A stretch of DNA of 41,793 nt from Chryseobacterium hagamense. GTDB taxonomy: Bacteria > Bacteroidota > Bacteroidia > Flavobacteriales > Weeksellaceae. The stretch lies in the NCBI RefSeq assembly GCF_007991455.1, contig NZ_BJYJ01000032.1, positions 1 to 41,793 of the forward strand, written 5' to 3'. Positions 31,616 to 38,622 of this stretch are shown here, one piece after another. Under the pieces are notes generated by a model that was given only the letters and a program-made list of their open reading frames with translations, was not told where the DNA came from and did not search any database. A program made the position numbers and the translations under genes. How positions within the stretch are numbered: position 1 is the first letter of the stretch; every line of letters starts with the position of its first letter.

Positions 31616-31889
31616 TACAACAAAAATAAGAAAAAAGTAATTAAACAACCAAGTTAAAAGAGCCAGGGAAAAAGGTATTTAAGAAGAACCGGAGTTAAAA
31701 GGCTGGAAGAGGGAAGCTGGATGCCGGAAGTCTCTCCTGTCAAAAAATACAATAAAAAGTCTTGATTATCAAATTAAACATTTTGTCATTCTGTTAGGAG
31801 AAAGTCTTGTGTGGTCTTGAATAAACAGCCTTAAAAATCTTCATCTCTCTTAACGTTTCAAACTGCATTCTACCTGGCTCCTCTTACTT
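31616..31889. other. Intergenic region with inverted copy of repeat family 1
   Basis: No gene is seen. The main content is the 31681-31834 repeat and fragments of the 21-base repeat near 31651-31675. It separates the divergent rrf2 and DUF4268 genes. Confidence 0.65.
31681..31834 (-). repeat. Dispersed intergenic repeat, family 1, copy 2
   Basis: The reverse complement matches 10491-10646 over its length, with conserved blocks GAATGACAAAATGTTTA, CAGGAGAGACTTCCGGCA and AACTCCGGTTCTTCTT. Confidence 0.75.
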
Positions 31890-31921
31890 TTTACCTGGCT
31901 CTTGATTTTTTCCTACCTTTG
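31890..31921 (+). promoter_or_regulatory. Promoter of the DUF4268 gene
   Basis: TTTA (31890-31893), a 20-base spacer and TACCTTTG (31914-31921, perfect TAnnTTTG) end only four bases before the ATG at 31926, so the transcript may have almost no leader. The -33 box lies inside a copy of the 21-base repeat unit. Confidence 0.6.
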
Positions 31922-31925
31922 TCTT

Positions 31926-32354
31926 ATGTTCAGCAAACAGGAAGCACAGCAGTTAAAAAAGGAGTTTTGGACGGCTTTCGGAAAGTCTTTCCCGAGGAAG
32001 TGGATTTTGTACGATACCAAAATCAAGGACATGTCGTTCAAATTTTATGCAGACAATAAAAAGGCGGAAGTTTCTCTGGATATCGAAATGAAGGACGAAA
32101 TTTTCAGGAATGCCTACTATGAAAAGATCTGGTCGCTGGAGGACATCCTGAAGGATTTTATCGGGGATTTCCATAAAGACGAATATTATACCCTGGAAAA
32201 CGGTAAGGTCATGGCCAGGATCTGGGTTGAAAAGCATCAGGTTTCCATCTTCAATAAAAATACCTGGCAGGAAATCTTTGAATTTTTTGTAGAAAAAATG
32301 GACGGCTTCGAAAGGTTTTATTATGAATACGAGGATTTTATCAAGGATGTATGA
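31926..32354 (+). CDS. DUF4268 domain protein
   Basis: This 142-residue protein matches DUF4268: MFSKQEAQQLKKEFWTAFGKSFPRKWILYDTKIKDMSFKFY, then AEVSLDIEMKDEIFRNAYYEKIWSLE and WQEIFEFFVEKMDGFERFYYEYEDFI. The start is set at MFSKQEA by comparison with family N termini; an in-frame codon 8 residues upstream lies within the promoter. Function is unknown; related domains occur next to nuclease-like domains in longer proteins, but none is fused here. A terminator follows at 32414. Confidence 0.85.
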   Translation: MFSKQEAQQLKKEFWTAFGKSFPRKWILYDTKIKDMSFKFYADNKKAEVSLDIEMKDEIFRNAYYEKIWSLEDILKDFIGDFHKDEYYTLENGKVMARIWVEKHQVSIFNKNTWQEIFEFFVEKMDGFERFYYEYEDFIKDV

Positions 32355-32413
32355 TCAGGGTCCGGTGAGTACAGGATTCAATGTTCAATTCTTCCGGATG
32401 AATTCATGGAGAT

Positions 32414-32437
32414 AAAGCCGTTCTGTAATGGCTTTTT
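32414..32437 (+). terminator. Terminator after the DUF4268 gene
   Basis: The stem AAAGCCGTT / AATGGCTTT (one wobble) has a CTGT loop and is followed by further T. Confidence 0.8.
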
Positions 32438-32447
32438 CTTCTTATTA

Positions 32448-32570
32448 GCGTGAATCCAACCGTATTTAACTTAATTTCAGTCATTATTTAATGATACAGT
32501 AAAATTAATTCTATTAATCAGCATATTAAATAGAATTGCTTCCGACAGAAAGACAAACGGTTTCGCCTGA
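32448..32570 (+). repeat. Dispersed intergenic repeat, family 2, copy 2
   Basis: A diverged direct copy of 10277-10395, sharing GCGTGAATCC-type start, AGTAAAATTAA, TTAAATAGAATT and CAGAA blocks. The rest of the interval 32355-32678 holds no gene. Confidence 0.6.
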
Positions 32571-32678
32571 TCGTCACTACCTTCAACCGTATTTTGATAA
32601 AAGGAACTTCCGGCTTATTACCTGATTTTCAATTCGGGTTCAAATTAAATATTTGTCATGATCATAGTGAAATAAATA

Positions 32679-32694
32679 TTTGTCAAATGGCAAA
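32679..32694 (+). promoter_or_regulatory. 16-base palindrome upstream of the Crp/Fnr-type gene
   Basis: TTTGTCAAATGGCAAA (12 of 16 positions symmetric) is identical to the site at 33505-33520. In both places it ends 21 bases before a -7-like box (TAAATTGC at 32716 here). The centre lies about 41.5 bases before the likely start point, the classical position for Crp-type activation. It is embedded in CAAATGG heptamers, so a repeat origin must be considered. Confidence 0.55.
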
Positions 32695-32727
32695 TGGCAA
32701 ATACCAAACTTTCCCTAAATTGCCCGC

Positions 32728-33300
32728 ATGAAAGCATTATTTGATTTTATCCTGACCTTCGGGAACCTAAACCCACAGCAGATGGATTTCATTACGGCAA
32801 AAGCCAGGGAAGTTTCCATCCCCAAAGAAGAATATTTTTCCGAAGCCGGTAAAATAGCCAGGCAGGTAGGATTCATTACCGAAGGCATTCTCCGGGTTTG
32901 CTATTACAACAATAAAAGCGAAGAGATCACCAAATATTTTATCGATGAAAACAACCTGGTCGTGGATCTTGAAAGTTTCGATAACCAGATCTGCTCGAGT
33001 GCCTACGTGCAGGCCGTCACCGACTGTAAGCTGATCGTTTTTGAAAGAAAAGACTGGCTGGAACTGTTGCAGACCATTGTAGGTTTTGATGCCATTGTCC
33101 ATAAAATTATTTCCAGGGCCCTGATGCAGAAAGTAGAACGGCGAAGCCCGCTTGTTTCGGAAGATGCCACCACACGCTACCTCAAATTCATGGAGATCTA
33201 CCCTTCTGCCGTCAACCGGATCCCGCTTTCCTATGTCGCATCCTATCTTGGCGTGACCCAGTCGTCACTGAGCAGGATCCGGAAGAATGTGAAGCTGTAG
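32728..33300 (+). CDS. Crp/Fnr-family transcriptional regulator
   Basis: This 190-residue regulator has an N-terminal cyclic-nucleotide-binding-like beta-roll (about 20-115: VSIPKEEYFSEAGKIARQVGFITEGILRVCYYNNKSEEITKYFIDENNLVVDLESF) and a C-terminal HTH (about 150-188: SAVNRIPLSYVASYLGVTQSSLSRIRKN). There is no FNR-type cysteine cluster, and the cAMP-contacting Arg-Thr pair of Crp is not evident, so the effector is unknown. It matches the Bacteroidota regulators that often sit beside a metabolic enzyme they control. The next gene is a short-chain dehydrogenase sharing its upstream palindrome. Confidence 0.9.
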   Translation: MKALFDFILTFGNLNPQQMDFITAKAREVSIPKEEYFSEAGKIARQVGFITEGILRVCYYNNKSEEITKYFIDENNLVVDLESFDNQICSSAYVQAVTDCKLIVFERKDWLELLQTIVGFDAIVHKIISRALMQKVERRSPLVSEDATTRYLKFMEIYPSAVNRIPLSYVASYLGVTQSSLSRIRKNVKL

Positions 33301-33504
33301 GGGGCTGGAAGATGGATGCTGGAAGTTTGGCACTGGTTCCGGCAAGAAATATTTAGGCAAGAAATAAACCGGGAAAAGAATGGATGATAAAGTCAGAAGC
33401 CCAAACCTGCACTACCCTAACCTCCCGCATCCATCTTCCATCTTCCATCTTCCATCTTCCATCTTCCATCATCCCGCATCCCACATCCCGCATCCACCAC
33501 TCTT
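33301..33504. repeat. Repeat-rich interval with CATCTTC heptamers
   Basis: A GGCTGGAAGATGGATGCTGG block at 33301-33330 (inverted CTTCCGG family) is followed by five perfect CATCTTC heptamers at 33432-33466 and degenerate CATCCCG/CATCCAC units to about 33499. Short open frames here are repeat-derived and not genes. Confidence 0.85.
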
Positions 33505-33549
33505 TTTGTCAAATGGCAAATGCCGGTCCGGGAAATTGGCGGAATTTTG
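33505..33549 (+). promoter_or_regulatory. Palindrome plus -7 box upstream of the short-chain dehydrogenase gene
   Basis: TTTGTCAAATGGCAAA at 33505-33520 is identical to the site before the Crp/Fnr gene. It lies 21 bases upstream of GAATTTTG (33542-33549, one mismatch to TAnnTTTG). There is no TTTG -33 box at the usual spacing, so activator-dependent transcription is plausible. Confidence 0.6.
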
Positions 33550-33577
33550 CTTCAGTAATCAATTAAAATAAAAAAAT

Positions 33578-34315
33578 ATGCAAACCGTACTTATTACCGG
33601 AGCCAACAGAAGCATCGGACTGGAAACCGCCAAAAAGCTTTCGGAAAAAGGGTTATTCATTTATTTAGGCAGCCGTGACCTTGCAAAAGGTGAAGCAGTG
33701 GTAAAAGACCTTGCTGAAAAAGGATTTAAAAACATGAAGGCGGTCGAAATTGATGTCACCAGTCCTGACTCTGTCTCCAAAGCCAGGGATCTTATTGAAA
33801 AAGAACAGGGAAAACTGGATATCCTGATCAACAATGCAGGGATTTTAGGGGTACAGCCACAGACCGCAGAAGCAACAGCTGTTGAAAACATCCGGGAAGT
33901 TTTTGAAACCAATTTCTTCGGGGCCATTACTGTAACGCAGGCTTTTCTGGAACTGCTTAAAAAATCGGACCGCCCGAGAATCAGCAATATCACTTCGGGA
34001 TTAGGCTCGCTCACTTTACACACCGATCCGCAATGGAAATATTACCATGTGAAAAATGCAGCGTACGGGCCTTCGAAATCTGCTTTAAATGCCTATACCA
34101 TTGTTCTTGCTTATGAGCTGAGGGAACTTCCTTTTAAAGTGAATGTTATTGATCCCGGTTATACCGCAACGGATTTCAACCACCACAGCGGACCTGGCTC
34201 AATAGAAAGTGCCGCAACGTTTATCGTTAAACATACCCTGACCGATGAAGATGGCCCGACCGGACAATTCTTCAGCAACGACATTGAGGACGAAACAGGA
34301 ATCAGTCCGTGGTAA
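33578..34315 (+). CDS. Short-chain dehydrogenase/reductase
   Basis: This 245-residue classical SDR has the NAD(P)-binding TGANRSIGLETAKKL near residue 6, NNAGILG near 86, the catalytic Ser in NITSGLGSL (about 137) and Tyr/Lys in YGPSKSALNAY (about 161-165). The glycine motif is TGANRSIG rather than TGxxxGIG, a substitution seen in carbonyl-reductase-like SDRs. The Arg after GSRDL suggests NADPH preference. The substrate is unknown. Its shared palindrome with the upstream Crp/Fnr gene suggests it is that regulator's main target. A terminator follows. Confidence 0.92.
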   Translation: MQTVLITGANRSIGLETAKKLSEKGLFIYLGSRDLAKGEAVVKDLAEKGFKNMKAVEIDVTSPDSVSKARDLIEKEQGKLDILINNAGILGVQPQTAEATAVENIREVFETNFFGAITVTQAFLELLKKSDRPRISNITSGLGSLTLHTDPQWKYYHVKNAAYGPSKSALNAYTIVLAYELRELPFKVNVIDPGYTATDFNHHSGPGSIESAATFIVKHTLTDEDGPTGQFFSNDIEDETGISPW

Positions 34316-34340
34316 ACCGGGCCGGACAATTATAATTCAG

Positions 34341-34366
34341 GAGAAACTTTCGGGTTTCTCTTTTTT
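34341..34366 (+). terminator. Terminator after the short-chain dehydrogenase gene
   Basis: A perfect 7-base stem GAGAAAC / GTTTCTC with a TTTCGG loop is followed by six T. Confidence 0.92.
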
Positions 34367-34413
34367 ATTTGAAGACAATTCAGCATATTTGATCCAACTT
34401 AAAATCTGATGAG

Positions 34414-34899
34414 ATGAAAAGAATAATTTCTTTACCCATGTCTCTTGGTATGTTGCTCCTGATCTTTTCCTGCAATAAGGAAAACAAGGCCTATGGAACG
34501 AACGATGTAAACAAGGATCAACGGATCCGGGAATCTGTAAAAACGTTGAAAGGAAATTACTGTTTTATGAAAACTGAAGATAGAGATACCACTTATGTGC
34601 ATCTTATGATCTCCGGTAGTAACGTAAACGGCGAAATGACCTGGCAGCCATGGGAAAAAGACGGTGCGCAGGGAACACTTTCCGGAAAACTGGTTTCCGC
34701 CCATGAAATGGAGCTGTTGTATGATTATACGATTGAAGGCAGTAAACAAACGGAAGCCAAATTCATGAAAATTGAAGGCAATAAACTTTACATACTGACC
34801 GGGGAACTGACAGATCCTGAAAATAACGGACATCTGAAATATAAAAATATCTTAAAAGCCGTCTACAGTGAAGTCCTTACCCCAACAACCTGCAGATAA
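34414..34899 (+). CDS. Hypothetical lipoprotein
   Basis: This 161-residue protein has a lipoprotein signal (MKRIISLPMSLGMLLLIFSC, Cys20). After a charged linker (NKENKAYGTNDVNKDQ) comes a beta-rich domain (GNYCFMKTEDRDTTYVHLMISGSNVNGEMTW through DPENNGHLKYKNILKAVYSE) typical of small exported Bacteroidota lipoproteins of unknown function. Two further cysteines (about 51 and 160) could pair. It is followed 47 bases later by the EF-Tu-domain-like gene, possibly co-transcribed. Confidence 0.75.
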   Translation: MKRIISLPMSLGMLLLIFSCNKENKAYGTNDVNKDQRIRESVKTLKGNYCFMKTEDRDTTYVHLMISGSNVNGEMTWQPWEKDGAQGTLSGKLVSAHEMELLYDYTIEGSKQTEAKFMKIEGNKLYILTGELTDPENNGHLKYKNILKAVYSEVLTPTTCR

Positions 34900-34946
34900 C
34901 ACCTGAAACAGGCATAGATATTGTGCAGGCTACAAAAATTCATGCT

Positions 34947-35258
34947 ATGAAAACAAAATATCATTTTACCGCATTGCTGACCTACGATTCTACTGAAGCA
35001 GGCGGGCTTACCTCTCCCGTTTCCTCTGACCACAGGCCCATCATCAAATTTCCGTTCGATGAAAACCTTTTTATTGCCATTCAGAAATTCACCGGTGAAG
35101 AAGACCTGGTGTTTCCCGGAGACACTGTTACTTCCGAAGTTACCTTGCTTCAGCCCGAAAAATTCACCGGAGCCCTGTATGAAGGCATGGATTTCGATTT
35201 TTTCGAAGGAGATCGGCCGATAGGACACGGTACGATTACCAGACTTTCTAATATTTAA
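34947..35258 (+). CDS. Stand-alone EF-Tu domain III-like protein
   Basis: The 103-residue protein starts at MKTKYHFTALLTYDSTEAGGLTSP; a GTG 8 codons upstream is a weaker choice. The whole protein resembles domain III of translation factor EF-Tu and similar GTPases: a strand FTALLTYDSTEAGGLTSPVSSDHRPIIKF, then VFPGDTVTSEVTLLQPEKF and the closing IGHGTITRL, parallel to EF-Tu's EGGRHTPF, PGDN and VGAGVVTKI elements. The GTPase domain and domain II are absent. Such isolated domains are found in Bacteroidota; function is unknown. Confidence 0.75.
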   Translation: MKTKYHFTALLTYDSTEAGGLTSPVSSDHRPIIKFPFDENLFIAIQKFTGEEDLVFPGDTVTSEVTLLQPEKFTGALYEGMDFDFFEGDRPIGHGTITRLSNI

Positions 35259-35432
35259 TTTTATGTTTTAACCAATCTGATGCTTTTGTCGAATTACAGC
35301 TTATCCGGAAACCATCGGCTTACCTTTTACAATCAAAAAAAATACACTCCTCACAGATCGGGAAGCGTATTCTTAACCTATATTTAATGGAAAATCAGAC
35401 TGATATGACCTGTTTTTCGGACAAGCTCTGAT

Positions 35433-36170
35433 TTAATTTGAAACTTTGTAAATGCTGAAATTAGCCGTACTGTTACCTAGAACACCGGGATCCAGAAGAG
35501 ATGAATTCGTCAGTCCAAAGGAAATTTTATCTCCTGCCTGCAGGGGGTGCAGCCCGTCCAGGGTTTCCTGTGCGATCGCCACCGTCATATTATTGCCTAT
35601 ATTTTCACTCATAAAAGCACGTGAATTAATTAGCGTTGAAACAGCATTTCTTGTACGGACGATTCCTACTCCCGCAGTAACAGCCTGCCCAAATACTCCT
35701 TGTCCGTATCTGAAGGTATAAGTGATTTGATACACCCCCGTACTGGGAACAGTATAGGTGTTATCCGTATCAGAAAATACAGCCGTAGAACCTACTGTCC
35801 TTTCGGAGTTAACAAAATTTACGGCACGGAAACCGGTTGGGAAAACGGTTGCGGAAAACAGAGTAACCCCTGCGGTCTTCCTGGCCGAATATACCGATGC
35901 CGCTACACCGGTAGTCCCTCCTTGGGTTGCCAGGTCTGCAATGAGCTGGGGGTTAAGCCGGGTCACCTCGAAATCGCCGCCCGTATTCTGGTTAACAGCC
36001 AGGATCTGGAACCCTACAGTAGACGCGGCCGTTGGCATCTGCCTGATTTTCATATTTCCGTTTACATCCAAAGTGGATTGCGGCGTGGTGGTATTAATGC
36101 CTACCTGGGCCAGCAATAAAGAGGATGAAGAAAAAAGGCATAGCGCCGCTGTAATCATGTTAGTTTTCAT
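35433..36170 (-). CDS. Exported C1q/TNF-like jelly-roll protein
   Basis: The 245-residue protein starts at MKTNMITAALCLFSSSSLLLAQ, a signal peptide; an in-frame start 6 residues earlier is unlikely. After the signal comes VGINTTTPQSTLDVNGNMKIRQM, a short module common in Chryseobacterium surface proteins. The C-terminal half (about 100-245: VTLFSATVFPTGFRAVNFVNSERTVGSTAVFSDTDNTYTVPSTGVYQITYTFRYG to NFSIYKVSN) looks like a C1q/TNF jelly roll. No T9SS tail is seen. Probably a trimeric exported protein; role unknown. Confidence 0.78.
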   Translation of the reverse strand: MKTNMITAALCLFSSSSLLLAQVGINTTTPQSTLDVNGNMKIRQMPTAASTVGFQILAVNQNTGGDFEVTRLNPQLIADLATQGGTTGVAASVYSARKTAGVTLFSATVFPTGFRAVNFVNSERTVGSTAVFSDTDNTYTVPSTGVYQITYTFRYGQGVFGQAVTAGVGIVRTRNAVSTLINSRAFMSENIGNNMTVAIAQETLDGLHPLQAGDKISFGLTNSSLLDPGVLGNSTANFSIYKVSN

Positions 36171-36364
36171 ATGTACAATTTGGCGCAAATATATTGATAT
36201 AAAGTCAGATATTTTTATATTATGTTAAATAATTATCATCCTGCTGTCAGCCTTCATCTAAAGCTGATCATTCACGATCCGGATACACTCTCCGCGGATC
36301 CGGTTACTTTTTTCATGACTGATCTTCTGATCTTTGTCCTATCAATTAAACAAATACTTAAATA

Positions 36365-37204
36365 ATGGAAACAAACAAAGTATGGTTCGTCACGGGAGCC
36401 TCCAAAGGATTGGGATTTGAACTGGTAAAAAAACTATTGTCTGAAGGTTACCGGGTGGCGGCTACCAGCCGTACCGTTGAGTTGCTGGTTGCTTCTTTCG
36501 GGAAAGCTTCCGGAAATTTTTTACCGCTGGATATGAATATTACGGACAATGACAACGTAAAAGCATCTGTTGCGAAAACTGTGGAACATTTTGGAAATAT
36601 TGACGTGATCGTCAACAATGCGGGTTATGGCCAGATCGGAACGCTGGAAGAACTGACCGACGAAGAAGCAAGAGCAAATTTTGACGTGAATGTTTTCGGA
36701 AGCCTGAACGTTATCCGAAATGCGATGCCTTACCTGCGGGAACAGCAATCGGGAAACATCTTCAACATCTCATCCATCGGCGGTTACGCCGGTAATTTTC
36801 CGGGCTGGGGCATTTATTGCTCTACAAAATTTGCCGTGGCCGGATTTACGGAAGCCCTGGCGGAAGAAGCCAGACCTTTCGGGATTCATGCAACGGTTGT
36901 TTACCCCGGCTATTTCCGCACGGATTTTTTAACCCAGGAATCGGCGAAAACTCCGGCTCATACCATTGAAGCTTATGAATCGGCAAGGAATTCGGAACAG
37001 GCCCACCTGAATGAAATCAACGGGAACCAGCCGAATGATCCGGTAAAAGCAGCTGAAGCCCTGATTGCCCTGAGCAAAGAACAGAATCCGCCGGTTCATT
37101 TCCTGCTCGGTATTGAAACCAATGAGTTTCTGAATAATAAGTTCAAAACAATGACGAAGGATGCAGAAAACTGGAAGAGCCTGACGGAATCGACTGCCCT
37201 TTAA
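36365..37204 (+). CDS. Short-chain dehydrogenase/reductase
   Basis: This 279-residue classical SDR has the cofactor loop TGASKGLGFELVKKLL near residue 10, LDMNITD, NNAGYGQIG near 84, the catalytic Ser in NISSIGGYAG and Tyr-x-x-x-Lys in YCSTKFAVAGFTEALAEE. TSRTVE after the second strand suggests NADPH binding. The C-terminal extension (AHTIEAYESARNSEQAHLNEINGNQPNDPVKAAEAL) is typical of the subgroup often annotated simply as oxidoreductase. It lies upstream of a quinone-oxidoreductase-type gene and an AraC regulator, but each is separated by over 190 bases. Confidence 0.92.
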   Translation: METNKVWFVTGASKGLGFELVKKLLSEGYRVAATSRTVELLVASFGKASGNFLPLDMNITDNDNVKASVAKTVEHFGNIDVIVNNAGYGQIGTLEELTDEEARANFDVNVFGSLNVIRNAMPYLREQQSGNIFNISSIGGYAGNFPGWGIYCSTKFAVAGFTEALAEEARPFGIHATVVYPGYFRTDFLTQESAKTPAHTIEAYESARNSEQAHLNEINGNQPNDPVKAAEALIALSKEQNPPVHFLLGIETNEFLNNKFKTMTKDAENWKSLTESTAL

Positions 37205-37249
37205 TAGGGTTGTCTTAAAATAAAATTCAGGACCTGTAGCCGGGATGTC

Positions 37250-37321
37250 AAAAGCTGTTTGAATAATTACTGAATAAGGACAGAAATGAATGCCTTGTTT
37301 AATTTAATTCAGACAGCTTTT
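37250..37321. repeat. Long-loop inverted repeat after the short-chain dehydrogenase gene
   Basis: AAAAGCTGTTTGAAT (37250-37264) pairs with ATTCAGACAGCTTTT (37307-37321), 15 pairs including one wobble, with a 42-base loop, followed by TAGTTATTT. It may act as a terminator for the upstream gene or be a small mobile palindrome. Confidence 0.6.
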
Positions 37322-37457
37322 TAGTTATTTGAAGCTCCCGATGGTATCGGCACAAATTATGAAGTCTATCCGAAGTAATTTCCGGCAGGAAGAGTGGACC
37401 GATAAGCCATCAGCCAACTGACCCGGGAAAAAGTTAAATAAAAACTTCATACAAACA

Positions 37458-38426
37458 ATGAAAGCAATCGTAATTACAAAACCCGGAGGACCGGAAGTTT
37501 TAGCATTAAAAGAATATCCGACGCCCGAAATCTCAGGAGATCAGGTATTGATAGAAGTAAAAGCGGCAGGACTTAACCGTCTGGATGTTTTCCAGCGTGA
37601 GGGCAATTATCCCGCTCCGGCCGGTGTCCCGGATGATATTTTAGGTTTGGAAGTCGCCGGAACGGTGGTTGAATGCGGACCTGAGGTAACTGATCTTAAA
37701 GTCGGCGATAAAGTCTGCGCTCTTTTGGAAGGCGGCGGGTACGCGGAATTTGTCAGTGTCCGTGAAGGTCAGTGCCTTCCGGTTCCCGATGGACTGAGTT
37801 TTGCGGAAGCGGCCAGTTTACCCGAAACGGTTTTTACCGTCTGGTCCAATATTTTTCAGAGGGGAAATCTTCAGCCCGGAGAAACCCTTCTGATTCACGG
37901 CGGAAACAGCGGCATCGGCATCACCGGAATCCAGATTGCCCATACCTTAGGTTCCAAAGTGGTAGTTACCGTCGGCTCTGAAGAAAAAGGGAAAACCTGC
38001 CTTGATCTGGGAGCAGATTCGTACATTAATTATAAAACCCAGAATTTTGAAGACGAACTGCAAAGCGAAGGCGTGGATGTGATTCTGGACATGATCGGCG
38101 GCGACTATTTAGCCAAAAACATCAATATCTTAAAACCTGACGGAAGACTGGTCCACATCAATGCTGTAGATCAAAGCCCGGCCCGTCTCGACATCAAGAA
38201 AGTGATGACCAAACGTCTGACGGTCACAGGAAGCACGCTCCGGAGCAGGGGATACGAATTTAAAAAACAACTGGCAAAAGAAGTTCAGAGATCCGTTTGG
38301 CCGTTGATCGAAGCAAAGCAATTCAAGCCTGTGATCTTCCGGACTTTTCCTTTTTCGGAAGCTTCCGAGGCACACCGACTGCTGGAAAACGGGACACACA
38401 CCGGTAAAATCATTCTGGTGAGATGA
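37458..38426 (+). CDS. Quinone oxidoreductase-type medium-chain dehydrogenase
   Basis: This 322-residue zinc-free medium-chain reductase matches the NAD(P)H-quinone oxidoreductase / PIG3-like family: MKAIVITKPGGPEVLALKEYPTPE at the N terminus, AGLNRLDVFQREGNYPAPAGVPDDILGLEVAGTV, and the cofactor motif LIHGGNSGIGITGIQIAHTLGSKVVVTVGSEEK. The zinc ligands of alcohol dehydrogenases are absent. It probably reduces quinones or enals with NADPH. The downstream AraC-type gene may regulate it, but no operator was seen. Confidence 0.93.
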   Translation: MKAIVITKPGGPEVLALKEYPTPEISGDQVLIEVKAAGLNRLDVFQREGNYPAPAGVPDDILGLEVAGTVVECGPEVTDLKVGDKVCALLEGGGYAEFVSVREGQCLPVPDGLSFAEAASLPETVFTVWSNIFQRGNLQPGETLLIHGGNSGIGITGIQIAHTLGSKVVVTVGSEEKGKTCLDLGADSYINYKTQNFEDELQSEGVDVILDMIGGDYLAKNINILKPDGRLVHINAVDQSPARLDIKKVMTKRLTVTGSTLRSRGYEFKKQLAKEVQRSVWPLIEAKQFKPVIFRTFPFSEASEAHRLLENGTHTGKIILVR

Positions 38427-38443
38427 TTAGAAACCGTTTAAGG

Positions 38444-38480
38444 GCCGGAAGAGGGGGGCTGGATGCCGGAAGACCTTTGG
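38444..38480 (-). repeat. CTTCCGG-type intergenic repeat unit
   Basis: GGCCGGAAGAGGGGGGCTGG followed by ATGCCGGAAGACCTTTGG resembles the unit at 41491-41530 (GGCTGGAAGAGGGACGCCGG) including the trailing TTAA and CAAG bases. Confidence 0.75.
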
Positions 38481-38622
38481 TTAAAGTACTTTCAAGAACT
38501 TTATGGGTTTGATAGTCTCAACAGACCTGATCCAACTGAAAATTTTCGATTTTCTTCTCATTACATCTTTTCGGGAAAATTACAAATTCCTCTAACCTGT
38601 TTATTTTAATACCTTAGCTTTT

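Noticed and set aside
33432..33499. Possible CRISPR-like array
   Set aside because: The units are 7 bases long, contiguous and without spacers; no cas genes are present.
33380..33571. Two overlapping short open frames of about 60 codons
   Set aside because: They are translations of CATCTTC heptamers and the downstream promoter, with His/Pro/Ser-rich repeats and no family features.
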